Assembly (NCBI RefSeq): GCF_020880815.1 | Contig: NZ_JAJITD010000007.1 | Span: forward strand, 310,001-374,000 | Origin: Paraburkholderia sejongensis | GTDB taxonomy: Bacteria; Pseudomonadota; Gammaproteobacteria; Burkholderiales; Burkholderiaceae | DNA: 64,000 nucleotides | Direction of reading: 5' to 3' | In this document: in pieces, positions 42,218 to 50,633 of the stretch | Position numbering within the stretch: position 1 is the stretch's first letter | Layout of the letters: every line of letters begins with the position of its first letter | Notes under the pieces: model-generated | The model's input: the letters and a program-made list of their open reading frames with translations, nothing else | Database searches by the model: none | Told to the model about the DNA's origin: nothing | Program-made: the position numbers and the translations under genes

Positions 42218-43393
42218 ATGAACATGACCTCAATTCAACCGATCGAGCCGTCGACGACGCTGATCCCCGAAAAGAATCCGGCGAAGACGCTGACCGTCGG
42301 CATCATCACCGCGATCCTCGTGATCGCGGCGCCGATCATCATCGGCACCGCGGGCGGCAATTACTGGGTGCGCGTGCTGGACTTCGCGATGCTGTACGTG
42401 ATGCTCGCGCTGGGCCTGAACGTGGTGGTCGGCTTCGCCGGCCTGCTCGACCTGGGCTACATCGCGTTCTACGCGATCGGCGCGTACACGGCGGCGCTGC
42501 TGAGCTCGCCGCACCTGACCTCGCAGTTCGAGTGGATCGGGGCGCTTGCGCCGCACGGCCTGCACACGCCGATCTGGATCATCGTGCCGATCGCGATGGC
42601 GCTCGCGGCGCTGTTCGGGATTCTGCTCGGTGCGCCGACTTTGCGTCTGCGCGGCGACTATCTGGCGATCGTGACCCTCGGCTTCGGGGAAATCGTGCGG
42701 ATCTTCATGAACAACCTCGACCGTCCGGTGAACATCACCAACGGCCCGAAGGGGATCACGGGTATCGATCCGGTGCAGATCGGCGGCTTCAGCCTGTCGC
42801 AATCGCACTCGCTGTTCGGCCTGCAGTTTCCGTCGGTGTACGGGTATTACTACCTGTTCGTGCTGTGCGCGCTGTTCGTGATCTGGGTCTGTACGCGTCT
42901 GCAGCATTCGCGTATCGGCCGCGCATGGGCGGCGATCCGCGAAGACGAAATCGCCGCCAAGGCGATGGGCATCAACACCCGTAACGTGAAGCTCCTCGCG
43001 TTCGCAATGGGCGCGTCGTTCGGCGGTCTGTCGGGCGCGATGTTCGGCGCGTTCCAGGGCTTCGTGTCGCCGGAATCGTTCACCTTCTGGGAATCGGTCG
43101 TGGTGCTCGCCTGCGTGGTGCTCGGCGGCATGGGCCATATCCCCGGCGTGATTCTCGGCGCGGTGCTGCTCGCGGTGTTCCCGGAATTCCTGCGCTCGAC
43201 GATGGGTCCGCTGCAGAACATGATCTTCGGCCATGAAATTGTGGATACCGAAGTGATCCGTCAGCTGCTGTACGGTCTGGCGATGGTCGTGATCATGCTG
43301 TATCGCTCGGAAGGCCTGTGGCCGGCGCCGAAGCACGAAGACAAGATTGCGAAGCTGGCGAAGCGCAACGGCAAGAAGCCGGTGCGCGCGTAA
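42218..43393 (+). CDS. livM: Branched-chain amino-acid ABC transporter permease LivM
   Basis: This 391-residue permease partner of LivH has an N-terminal extension, then YVMLALGLNVVVGFAGLLDLGYIAFYAIGAYTAALL. The contact loop RIGRAWAAIREDEIAAKAMGIN is followed by AFAMGASFGGLSGAMFGAFQG. The start may be 42218 or 42224: GGAG is 3 nt before the first and 9 nt before the second, so the second is also plausible and would remove two residues. It lies 20 bp downstream of livH. Confidence 0.95.
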   Translation: MNMTSIQPIEPSTTLIPEKNPAKTLTVGIITAILVIAAPIIIGTAGGNYWVRVLDFAMLYVMLALGLNVVVGFAGLLDLGYIAFYAIGAYTAALLSSPHLTSQFEWIGALAPHGLHTPIWIIVPIAMALAALFGILLGAPTLRLRGDYLAIVTLGFGEIVRIFMNNLDRPVNITNGPKGITGIDPVQIGGFSLSQSHSLFGLQFPSVYGYYYLFVLCALFVIWVCTRLQHSRIGRAWAAIREDEIAAKAMGINTRNVKLLAFAMGASFGGLSGAMFGAFQGFVSPESFTFWESVVVLACVVLGGMGHIPGVILGAVLLAVFPEFLRSTMGPLQNMIFGHEIVDTEVIRQLLYGLAMVVIMLYRSEGLWPAPKHEDKIAKLAKRNGKKPVRA

Positions 43394-43413
43394 CGCGCGG
43401 TGGAGAAAAAGAC

Positions 43414-44226
43414 ATGAGCGATAACGTAAGCAACAACGCGGTGAAGGGCTTCGCGAACACGCCGATCCGCCTTTCGGTGAAGGGCGTGAACAAGCGTTTC
43501 GGTGGCCTGCAGGCACTCTCCGAGGTCGGTCTGGAGATCAAGGCCGGGCAGATTTACGGCCTGATCGGCCCGAACGGTGCCGGCAAGACGACCTTCTTCA
43601 ACGTGATTACCGGGCTGTACACGCCGGACTCGGGCGAATTCAAGCTCGACGGCGAGAACTACACGCCGACCGCGGTCTATCAGGTCGCGAAGGCGGGGAT
43701 CGCGCGCACGTTCCAGAACATCCGTCTGTTCGGCGGGATGACCGCGCTCGAAAACGTGATGGTCGGCCGCCACGTGCGCACGAAGCACGGGCTGCTCGGC
43801 GCGGTGTTCCAGACGCCGGCCGAGCGCAAGGAAGAGCGCGAAATCAAGGAGCGCGCGCTGGAGCTGCTCGAGTACGTCGGCATTGCGCAGTATGCGGACT
43901 TCACGTCGCGCAACCTGTCGTACGGTCACCAGCGGCGTCTGGAGATCGCGCGTGCATTGGCGACCGATCCGAAGCTGCTCGCGCTGGATGAGCCGGCCGC
44001 CGGCATGAACGCGACGGAAAAGGTCGAGCTGACCAAGCTGCTCGACAAGATCCGCGCGGACGGCAAGACGATCCTCTTGATCGAGCACGACGTGAAGCTG
44101 GTGATGGGTCTGTGCAACCAGATGACGGTGCTCGACTACGGCAAGGTGATTGCGCAAGGTCTGCCGCAAGACGTGCAGAAGGATCCTAAGGTGATCGAAG
44201 CTTATCTGGGTGCGGGAGTCCACTGA
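43414..44226 (+). CDS. livG: Branched-chain amino-acid ABC transporter ATP-binding protein LivG
   Basis: This 270-residue ATPase has Walker A GPNGAGKTT, the LivG signature LSYGHQRRLEIARAL (YGHQR replacing the usual SGGQ), Walker B LLALDEPAAGMN and the switch His in LIEHDVKLV. GGAG lies 8 nt before the ATG at 43414, and the stop overlaps the livF ATG by one base. Confidence 0.96.
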   Translation: MSDNVSNNAVKGFANTPIRLSVKGVNKRFGGLQALSEVGLEIKAGQIYGLIGPNGAGKTTFFNVITGLYTPDSGEFKLDGENYTPTAVYQVAKAGIARTFQNIRLFGGMTALENVMVGRHVRTKHGLLGAVFQTPAERKEEREIKERALELLEYVGIAQYADFTSRNLSYGHQRRLEIARALATDPKLLALDEPAAGMNATEKVELTKLLDKIRADGKTILLIEHDVKLVMGLCNQMTVLDYGKVIAQGLPQDVQKDPKVIEAYLGAGVH

Positions 44227-44948
44227 TGTCCACGACGCAAGCAATGTTGAAAATCAAGGGCCTGCAGGTCAACTACGGTGGCATCCAGGCGGTCAAGGGC
44301 GTCGATCTCGAAGTCGGTCAGGGCGAACTCGTCACGTTGATCGGCGCGAACGGCGCGGGCAAGACCACCACGATGAAGGCGATCACCGGTCTGAAGGCCT
44401 ATGCCGCCGGCGACATCGAGTACATGGGTCAGTCGATCAAGGGGCTGCCCGCGCACGAACTGCTCAAGCGCGGTCTGGCGATGGTGCCGGAAGGGCGCGG
44501 GATCTTCGCGCGGATGTCGATCGTCGAGAACATGCAGATGGGCGCGTATCTGCGCAACGACAGGGACGGGGTCGAGAAGGACGTCGACCGCATGTTCGGT
44601 TTTTTCCCGCGTCTGAAGGAGCGCGCATCGCAATACGCGGGCACGCTCTCGGGCGGCGAACAGCAGATGCTGGCGATGGCGCGCGCGATCATCTCGCGGC
44701 CGAAGCTGTTGCTGCTGGACGAGCCGTCGATGGGCCTGTCGCCGATCATGGTCGAGAAGATCTTCGAAGTGGTGCGGGCGATTTCGTCGGAAGGGATGAC
44801 CGTGCTGCTGGTCGAGCAGAACGCGCGTCTGGCGCTGCAGGCGGCCAATCGCGGCTACGTGATGGACTCCGGTCTCATCACGATGTCGGGCGACGCGAAG
44901 CAGATGCTCGATGATCCGAAGGTTCGGGCTGCTTATTTGGGCGAGTAA
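44226..44948 (+). CDS. livF: Branched-chain amino-acid ABC transporter ATP-binding protein LivF
   Basis: This 240-residue ATPase has Walker A GANGAGKTT, signature LSGGEQQMLAMARAI, Walker B LLLLDEPSMGLSP and the switch region VEQNARLAL typical of LivF. It is translationally coupled to livG (TGATG) and completes the LivHMGF importer. A long bidirectional terminator follows. Confidence 0.97.
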   Translation: MSTTQAMLKIKGLQVNYGGIQAVKGVDLEVGQGELVTLIGANGAGKTTTMKAITGLKAYAAGDIEYMGQSIKGLPAHELLKRGLAMVPEGRGIFARMSIVENMQMGAYLRNDRDGVEKDVDRMFGFFPRLKERASQYAGTLSGGEQQMLAMARAIISRPKLLLLDEPSMGLSPIMVEKIFEVVRAISSEGMTVLLVEQNARLALQAANRGYVMDSGLITMSGDAKQMLDDPKVRAAYLGE

Positions 44949-44976
44949 GCGCGATCGGTAGGCGTCGCTTACCGAT

Positions 44977-45023
44977 GAAAAAAGGCCGCATGCGTTAAGC
45001 AACGCATGCGGCCTTTTTGTTTT
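44977..45023. terminator. Bidirectional terminator between livF and the acetyltransferase gene
   Basis: A perfect 17-bp inverted repeat (44980-44996 with 45001-45017) encloses a 4-nt loop. A-runs on the left and T-runs on the right make it active on both strands; it separates two convergent genes. Confidence 0.93.
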
Positions 45024-45041
45024 CGAAGCGCTTCGATTCTG

Positions 45042-45503
45042 TTACGCCGCGTCCGCGAATTTGCCGAGCCGTTTGCCCAGACTGATCACCGCATCGGCGC
45101 GATACCCGAGCGCCTCGTAAAACGCCTGGATGTCGGCCTTCGCCGACAGAACCTGCAGGTTCAGCTTCGGACAACCGAGCCCGGTCAGCACGCTCTCGAC
45201 GTGCGCGACCAGACGCGTGCCGATCCCATGACGTCGCAGCGCTTCATCGACCGCGAGCGAATACAGCCAGCCGCGGTGGCCGTCGTAGCCGCCCATCACG
45301 GTGCCGACGATGCGCCCGTCGAGCACCGCGACGAAGAACAGCTCCGGCTGTGTGGCCAGCTTGTTCTCGATCGACAGCCGAGGATTGCGCTGCGGCCGCG
45401 TCGCGTCGCGGTACTCGGGAAACGCCTGCTGCCACAACGCGATCACCGCTTCGGTATCGCCCGCGTCGAAGCGGCGGATCGACAGCAACGTGTTGGTCGT
45501 CAT
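45042..45503 (-). CDS. GNAT-family N-acetyltransferase, YpeA-like
   Basis: This 153-residue enzyme is a single GNAT domain: IRRFDAGDTEAVIALWQQAFPEY, FFVAVLDGRIVGTVMGGYDGHRGWLYSLAVDE, then the acetyl-CoA pyrophosphate loop RRHGIGTRLVAHVE and NLQVLSAKADIQAFYEALGYR. The ATG at 45503 is chosen because GGAGA lies 9 nt upstream; a GTG at 45509 has poor spacing. The substrate is unknown. It lies 19 bp downstream of the aminotransferase gene, so the two are probably cotranscribed. Confidence 0.88.
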   Translation of the reverse strand: MTTNTLLSIRRFDAGDTEAVIALWQQAFPEYRDATRPQRNPRLSIENKLATQPELFFVAVLDGRIVGTVMGGYDGHRGWLYSLAVDEALRRHGIGTRLVAHVESVLTGLGCPKLNLQVLSAKADIQAFYEALGYRADAVISLGKRLGKFADAA

Positions 45504-45522
45504 CGGCACGGTCTCCGGTCGA

Positions 45523-46707
45523 TTACAGCGAGTCGAGCACCGAGCGCAGCATCGCCATCATCTGGTCGATTTCTTCGGTCGTCACGTTCAGCGCCGGCAT
45601 GAAGCGCAGCAGGTTCGGGCGCGCGGCGTTCAGCAGCACGCCGTCCGGCTGCATTTCGCGCGCCTTCTCGACGATCTGGTTGCCGATGTCCTTGCCGAGC
45701 AGCAGCGCGCGCAGCAGACCTTCGCCGCGCTCGCCGTTGAAGCCGCGTTCTTCCGACAGTTCGAGCAGCCTCGCGCGCAGATATTCGCCGCGCTCGCGCA
45801 CGCCTTCGAGGAAGCCCGGCGCGGTCAGTTGCGAGATCACCGAATAGCCGACCGCGGTCATCAGCGGATTGCCGTTGTAGGTGCCGCCCTGATCGCCTGC
45901 TTCGAACACCGCGATTTCCTTCTTCGACAGCAGCGCCGCGAGCGGCACGCCGCCGCCGATGCCCTTGCCGAGCGTCATGATGTCCGGCTCGATGCCCGAC
46001 AGCTCATACGCGAACAGCGTGCCCGCGCGGCCGCAACCGCTTTGCACTTCATCGACGATCAGCAGCAGGTTGTGCTTCTTCGTCAGTTCGCGAAGTTGCT
46101 GCATGAATTCGCGCGTCGCCGGAATCACGCCGCCTTCGCCCTGGATCGGCTCGAGCATCACCGCGACGGTCTTCGCGTTGATCAGCTTTTCCACCGATGC
46201 GATGTCGTTCAGGTCGGCCTTCGGGAAGCCCGGCACCTGCGGCGCGTAGATCGTGTCCCAGCCCGGCTTGCCGCTTGCCGACATCGTCGCGAGCGTGCGG
46301 CCGTGGAAGCTGTGATCGAACGTGATGATCTCGAACGCGCCGTCCTTGAACTTCTTGCCCCACTTGCGCGCGAGCTTGATCGCACCTTCGTTCGCTTCGG
46401 CGCCGCTGTTCGCGAAGAACACCTTGTCGAAGCAGCTGTGCTGCGTGAGCAGGCCCGCGAGTCTGGCCATCGGTTCGTTATAGAACGCCGGCGACGGGTT
46501 CAACAGCAGCTTCGCCTGGGTGTTCAGCGCTTCGAGCATGCCGTCGTTGCAGTGGCCCAGACTGTTGACCGCCCAGCCCTGAATGAAATCCAGATAGCGC
46601 TTGCCGTTGTTGTCGTAGAGCCACGAGCCCTTGCCGTGCGTGAAAACGATGTCGGGCCGGTTCGTGATGTACATCAGCGACTCGATCGGATACTCATTGA
46701 AATTCAT
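45523..46707 (-). CDS. argD: Class III aminotransferase, acetylornithine transaminase type
   Basis: This 394-residue PLP enzyme most resembles acetylornithine aminotransferase (arginine synthesis). Segments include YLDFIQGWAVNSLGHCN, FFANSGAEANEGAIKLAR, FDHSFHGRT, EPIQGEGGVIPA, LLIVDEVQSGCGRAG and the PLP lysine in LGKGIGGGVPLAALLS. No other arginine gene is nearby, and close paralogues such as succinylornithine transaminase share all these motifs, so the symbol is tentative. It is followed by the GNAT gene. A terminator-like hairpin lies about 80 nt upstream of the start. Confidence 0.85.
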   Translation of the reverse strand: MNFNEYPIESLMYITNRPDIVFTHGKGSWLYDNNGKRYLDFIQGWAVNSLGHCNDGMLEALNTQAKLLLNPSPAFYNEPMARLAGLLTQHSCFDKVFFANSGAEANEGAIKLARKWGKKFKDGAFEIITFDHSFHGRTLATMSASGKPGWDTIYAPQVPGFPKADLNDIASVEKLINAKTVAVMLEPIQGEGGVIPATREFMQQLRELTKKHNLLLIVDEVQSGCGRAGTLFAYELSGIEPDIMTLGKGIGGGVPLAALLSKKEIAVFEAGDQGGTYNGNPLMTAVGYSVISQLTAPGFLEGVRERGEYLRARLLELSEERGFNGERGEGLLRALLLGKDIGNQIVEKAREMQPDGVLLNAARPNLLRFMPALNVTTEEIDQMMAMLRSVLDSL

Positions 46708-46785
46708 GACGGCAGGCTCCAGGCAAAAAGGTGAAAGCAGGGTGAAGGATCAAGTCGGTTCGGCGCGTCGAAAAAGGCGGCCGGA

Positions 46786-46817
46786 AAAACAGAAAAGCCA
46801 CGGCAGGCCGTGGCTTT
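46786..46817 (-). terminator. Terminator-like hairpin upstream of argD
   Basis: AAAGCCACGG and CCGTGGCTTT form a 10-bp stem with a 4-nt loop on the minus strand, followed by TCTGTTTTT. It could end the reductase transcript or act as an attenuator in the argD leader. Confidence 0.75.
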
Positions 46818-47084
46818 CATGATTCGAACAGCTTGCGCCGAAGTGGTGTGCGGCGCGAATCCGTGACGAAGCCAGCGGCGTCCCTAGGGGAGCGGCGAGC
46901 GGCGACGTCGGAGTTCGGACTGGATGCGGTTCATGCGCGAAAGAATACGACAACCGAAGCGCCGGTGTAAACCATGAATTTGCAGCGGTACTGTAGCGAG
47001 AAGAACTTGCCCGCTTGTCGCGCGGCCGACATGTTCGGCGTAGTTGGCGCGCGCGGCCCGCGAATGGAGGCACGCGCGCCGCGG

Positions 47085-47122
47085 CGGCCGCCCGCCCGCG
47101 TGACGACGCGGGCAGGCGGCCG
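47085..47122. repeat. Long GC-rich inverted repeat just past the reductase gene
   Basis: Arms of 17 nt (47085-47101 and 47106-47122) are complementary except at one position, with a 4-nt loop. There is no U-tract. It begins 9 nt past the reductase stop codon on the minus strand, so it may stabilise the 3' end of that mRNA. Confidence 0.7.
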
Positions 47123-47130
47123 GCGGGCTA

Positions 47131-48162
47131 TCAGACCGCGTTCGCGAGATCGGCTGCGCTCGTGAACGAGTCCGCGTAGAACTCGTCTTCCGGGAGCTGG
47201 TGATGCTGGGTGAAATCGCGTTGCGCCGATTCGACCATCACCGGCGCGCCGCATGCATACACCTGGTACGCCGACAGGTCTGGCAGATCCTCGATCACCG
47301 CGCGATGCACGAAGCCGGTGCGGCCGGTCCATGCGTCGCTCGCGTCCGGTTCGGAGAGCACCGGCACGAACTTGAAGTTCGGAATCTCGCGCGCCCATTG
47401 TTCGGCGAGTTCGAGCAGGTACAGGTCTTTCTTGCGACGCGCGCCCCAGTAAAGCGTCATCGGGCGCGTGATGTTCTTGAACACCGCGTGCTCGACAATC
47501 GCCTTCAGCGGCGCGAAGCCGGTGCCCGATGCGAGCAGCACGATCGGCTTGTCCGAGTCTTCGCGCAGGAAGAAAGTGCCGAGCGGTGCTTCGAAGCGCA
47601 GGATGTCGCGCTCTTTCATCGTGTTGAATACGTGGTCGGTGAACGCGCCGCCGGGCATGTGGCGGATGTGCAGTTCGACCGGGCCTTCGGTGTGCGGCGC
47701 ATTGGCCATCGAATAGCTGCGGCGCTTGCCGTCCTTCAGGATGAATTCGAGGTACTGGCCGGCCAGATATTGCAGCCGCTCGTTGGCGGGCAGTTGTAGC
47801 TTGACGACGACCACGTCGTCGGCGCGGCGCTCGATCGCGTTCACGCGGCACGGCAGCTTCTTGACCTGCACGTCGCCGACGCCGGCCACTTCGCGGATGT
47901 CCACCTCGAGATCGGAGCATGCGGTCGCGCAGCACAAGAGGGCCATGCCGCGAGTCTTTTCGTCGTTCGACAATGCCGACGACGAATGCGCGCGCTGTTC
48001 GACTTCGCCGCTGACCACGGTGCCCTTGCACGAACCGCACGCGCCGTTCTTGCAGCCGTACGGCAGGCCGATGCCTTGACGCAGGGCGGCGGTGAGCACC
48101 GGTTCGTCCTGTTCTACCTGAAACTGCCGGCCGCTTTGCCGGAGCGTGACGTTAAATGCCAT
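47131..48162 (-). CDS. Ferredoxin-domain NAD(P)H reductase (CDP-6-deoxy-3,4-glucoseen reductase type)
   Basis: The 343-residue protein has an N-terminal plant-type [2Fe-2S] domain with Cys37, Cys42, Cys45 and Cys77 or Cys78 (YGCKNGACGSCKG...LLCCA). A ferredoxin-NADP reductase module follows, with the FAD motif RRSYSMANAP and the nucleotide motif LLASGTGFAPLKAI. It passes electrons from NAD(P)H through FAD to the iron-sulfur centre and then to an unknown acceptor. Burkholderiales carry this protein with the ascD-like name, but no deoxysugar gene is nearby, so a different partner oxygenase or dehydratase is likely. Confidence 0.9.
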   Translation of the reverse strand: MAFNVTLRQSGRQFQVEQDEPVLTAALRQGIGLPYGCKNGACGSCKGTVVSGEVEQRAHSSSALSNDEKTRGMALLCCATACSDLEVDIREVAGVGDVQVKKLPCRVNAIERRADDVVVVKLQLPANERLQYLAGQYLEFILKDGKRRSYSMANAPHTEGPVELHIRHMPGGAFTDHVFNTMKERDILRFEAPLGTFFLREDSDKPIVLLASGTGFAPLKAIVEHAVFKNITRPMTLYWGARRKKDLYLLELAEQWAREIPNFKFVPVLSEPDASDAWTGRTGFVHRAVIEDLPDLSAYQVYACGAPVMVESAQRDFTQHHQLPEDEFYADSFTSAADLANAV

Positions 48163-48256
48163 AGAGTGTTCGGAATCGAAAAAACGGAATCGTTATCGGA
48201 CCCGCCGGATTAACCGCGCGGTACCTGTTGCGTGTGACCGCTACAATGCGTCCACC

Positions 48257-49297
48257 ATGAATGCGACTCGAAACTTTCGCCGGCCGCGCGTGCTGATTAT
48301 CGGCTGCGGCGACGTCGGTATGCGGTGCGTGCCGCTGTTGCGGCCGCGGGCGCATGTCTTCGCCCTGACCAGCCACCCCGCGCGTTGCGCCGAGTTGCGC
48401 GCCGCCGGCGTGACGCCGCTGATCGGCGATCTCGATGTGCGCCGCAGCCTCAAACGGCTCGCGGGACTCGCGCCGACGGTGCTGCATCTGGCGCCGCCGC
48501 AGAAATCCGGCGACACCGACCGGCGTACCCGCGCGTTGCTGGCGACGCTCGGCAGCGCTGCTGGCGGGCGCCGCGGGAGTGTGTCCGCGGCGCGTTCGCC
48601 GGTCGTGCCGACCGCGCGTTTGCGGCGCGCGCGCGCTTCATCGGTGGACGCTAAAACAGCCGGTATTGTACCCGACGGGGTACGCCGGACCGCCGCGTCG
48701 GCGGCACCGCCGCGCATCGTGTATGCGAGCACGACGGGTGTCTACGGCGACTGCGGCGGCGTGTGGATCGACGAAACACGCGCGCCGCGGCCCGCTAATG
48801 CGCGCGCGAAACGGCGCGTGTCGGCCGAGCGGCAATTGCGCGAGGCGAGCGCGCGCGGCAGCGTCCTCGCCAGCATCGCGCGAATTCCGGGCATCTACGC
48901 GGGCAACCGGCTGCCGCTCGCGCGGCTGGAAAAAGGCACGCCGGCGCTGATCGATGCCGACGACGTCTACACCAACCACATCCACGCCGACGACCTCGCC
49001 GCGATCCTCGTGCGGCTCACGACCCACGGCCGGCCCGCGCGCGTGATTCACGCGTCCGACGATTCGTCGCTGAAGATGGGCGAGTACTTCGACGCGGTCG
49101 CCGACGCGTTCGGTTTGCCGCGCGCGCCGCGCATCACGCGCGCGCAGGCGCAAACGCAGATCGAGCCGATGCTGCTGTCGTTCATGAGCGAATCGCGGCG
49201 ACTGGTGAACCGGCGCTTGAAGGAGGAATTGCAGGTGACGCTGCGCTATCCGAGCGTCGGAGATTTCTTGCGGGAAGCGGTGAAGGCCAGGAGCTAG
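48257..49297 (+). CDS. SDR/NAD-dependent epimerase-like protein (YeeZ-like)
   Basis: The 346-residue protein begins with a Rossmann motif (RVLIIGCGDVGMRCVPLL) and has the extended-SDR segment IVYASTTGVYGDCGGVWIDE and a NHIHADDLAAILVRL region. The active-site YxxxK is not evident. Residues about 90-145 form an Ala/Arg/Ser-rich insertion that interrupts the usual fold between strands. The start at 48257 is the first ATG after the divergent reductase promoter region. The function is unknown; relatives such as YeeZ are uncharacterised. Confidence 0.78.
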   Translation: MNATRNFRRPRVLIIGCGDVGMRCVPLLRPRAHVFALTSHPARCAELRAAGVTPLIGDLDVRRSLKRLAGLAPTVLHLAPPQKSGDTDRRTRALLATLGSAAGGRRGSVSAARSPVVPTARLRRARASSVDAKTAGIVPDGVRRTAASAAPPRIVYASTTGVYGDCGGVWIDETRAPRPANARAKRRVSAERQLREASARGSVLASIARIPGIYAGNRLPLARLEKGTPALIDADDVYTNHIHADDLAAILVRLTTHGRPARVIHASDDSSLKMGEYFDAVADAFGLPRAPRITRAQAQTQIEPMLLSFMSESRRLVNRRLKEELQVTLRYPSVGDFLREAVKARS

Positions 49298-49482
49298 CGT
49301 CTTTGCGCAAGGGGCGGGTCGACGGCGGCCGGCAACTCACGGCGACATGAGTCGCTAACGCGGCTGAATTGCCGCAAAAACAACAAGCCATCCTCGCGGA
49401 GCATCGCTGCTCCGCAAAAAGCCGTGCCCCCGCACCGCATCATCAAACCGCGTGGTCGCGGCGGCCGCGCGCTTGGCGCGGG

Positions 49483-49671
49483 TCAGGTCAGCGTCGGCAG
49501 CATTTCCAGCAACAGGAAACACAGCATGCCGCCGATCATCGCGCCGATCAGGTTCGGGTGGTACTTGTGCCGCAGCCGCATGATGACCAGCGAGCCGCCG
49601 ATCAGCAGCAGCGCGAAACCGATAAACGCAATCATCGCCTGCGAGATCGCAATCGTGCCGTCGATATGCAT
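49483..49671 (-). CDS. Small two-helix membrane protein
   Basis: The 62-residue protein has two hydrophobic helices (IAISQAMIAFIGFALLLIGGSLVIM and NLIGAMIGGMLCFLLLEMLPTL) joined by a basic loop RLRHKYHP. AAGGAGG lies 6-8 nt before the ATG at 49671, which supports translation. No family is recognised. Confidence 0.65.
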   Translation of the reverse strand: MHIDGTIAISQAMIAFIGFALLLIGGSLVIMRLRHKYHPNLIGAMIGGMLCFLLLEMLPTLT

Positions 49672-49828
49672 GGCGCCCCTCCTTGAAACCTTTGTAGTCG
49701 TTTGTTTCAACGAGTATAGGGCGGCCTGTAAGGAACGCCATGCTGCGGCGCAGCGCCTTACGTGCGGTGCACCGCAATGCGTGCGCGCTTTATTCGGCGC
49801 ATCAAGGGCTTATGCGCGGACTACCGGT

Positions 49829-50539
49829 TTACCCGCCCCGTAGCGCGTCGAGTTCGTTTTCACCGAGCCATTGCCACGCGCCCGGCGCGAGCGTCGCGGG
49901 CAGCGCGAGGCCGCCGACGCGCTCGCGATGCAGCGCCTCGCAGCGGTTGCCGGCCGCGGCGATCATCCGCTTGACCTGGTGATATTTGCCTTCCAGTACG
50001 GTGAGCGCGAGCGTGTGGGTGTCGCGCGCCTGCGCATCGAGCGCGGCGCTCGGCTTGCTTTCGCCGTGCAGCAGCACGCCGTCGCGCAACGCGCTCAATT
50101 GCGCGTCGTCGAGCGGATGGCGGGTGGTCGCGACGTACAGCTTCGGCACCTTGCGCTTAGGCGAGGTGAACTGATGCACGAACTTGCCGTCGTCGGATAG
50201 CAGCAGCAGGCCGGTGGTGTCCTGGTCGAGCCGGCCGACGCACTGCACGCCGCGCTCGGCGAACTGCGGCGGCAACAGGCTGAACACGCTCGGATGATGC
50301 TGTGGATCGCGCGAGCATTCGTAGCCGGCCGGCTTGTTCAGCAGCAGATACGCGTGCTCGCGATACGGCCATTCGATGCCGTCGACGCTAAAGCGCAAGG
50401 TTCCGTCGGCGACCGCGAAATCGGCGTCGGCATCGGTACAGACGCTGCCGTCGATGCTCACGCGCGCGTCGGCGATCAGCGCGCGGCATTGGCGGCGCGA
50501 ACCGAAACCCTGGGTAAAGAGAATGCTTTCTAGATTCAT
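49829..50539 (-). CDS. rsuA: 16S rRNA pseudouridine synthase RsuA-like
   Basis: This 236-residue enzyme has an S4 RNA-binding domain (MNLESILFTQGFGSRRQCRALI) followed by the catalytic domain with VGRLDQDTTGLLLLSDDG (catalytic Asp in RLD) and the LEGKYHQVKRMIAAAGNRC motif. In Escherichia coli RsuA modifies U516 of 16S rRNA. The S4 domain and GKYHQVKRM favour RsuA over RluE, which is also present in this window. The start at 50539 has a weak binding site. It is divergent from the MFS gene. Confidence 0.9.
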   Translation of the reverse strand: MNLESILFTQGFGSRRQCRALIADARVSIDGSVCTDADADFAVADGTLRFSVDGIEWPYREHAYLLLNKPAGYECSRDPQHHPSVFSLLPPQFAERGVQCVGRLDQDTTGLLLLSDDGKFVHQFTSPKRKVPKLYVATTRHPLDDAQLSALRDGVLLHGESKPSAALDAQARDTHTLALTVLEGKYHQVKRMIAAAGNRCEALHRERVGGLALPATLAPGAWQWLGENELDALRGG

Positions 50540-50633
50540 GGCGAGCGAAGAATAACACCGCAAGAAGCGGGGCGCTGCGCATCGCGCGAGCGCGGACGAT
50601 GAGGTCTTCGAGTCGAATCTCTGGAGTCCATCG

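Larger units (their letters stand above)
46708..47130. other. Intergenic region between argD and the reductase gene
   Basis: The 423-bp gap contains a terminator-like hairpin at 46786-46817 and a long GC hairpin at 47085-47122. The remaining sequence shows a minus-strand frame (46750-47073) without a binding site or recognisable domain, probably not a gene. The gap carries the 3' end of the reductase transcript and the argD promoter region. Confidence 0.5.

Noticed and set aside
46750..47073. A 107-codon minus-strand frame between argD and the reductase
   Set aside because: It spans a terminator-like hairpin, has no Shine-Dalgarno and no recognisable domain.
49398..49417. GCGGAGC...GCTCCGC hairpin after the SDR-like gene as terminator
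   Set aside because: It is followed by A residues on the plus strand and by no close T-run on the minus strand.
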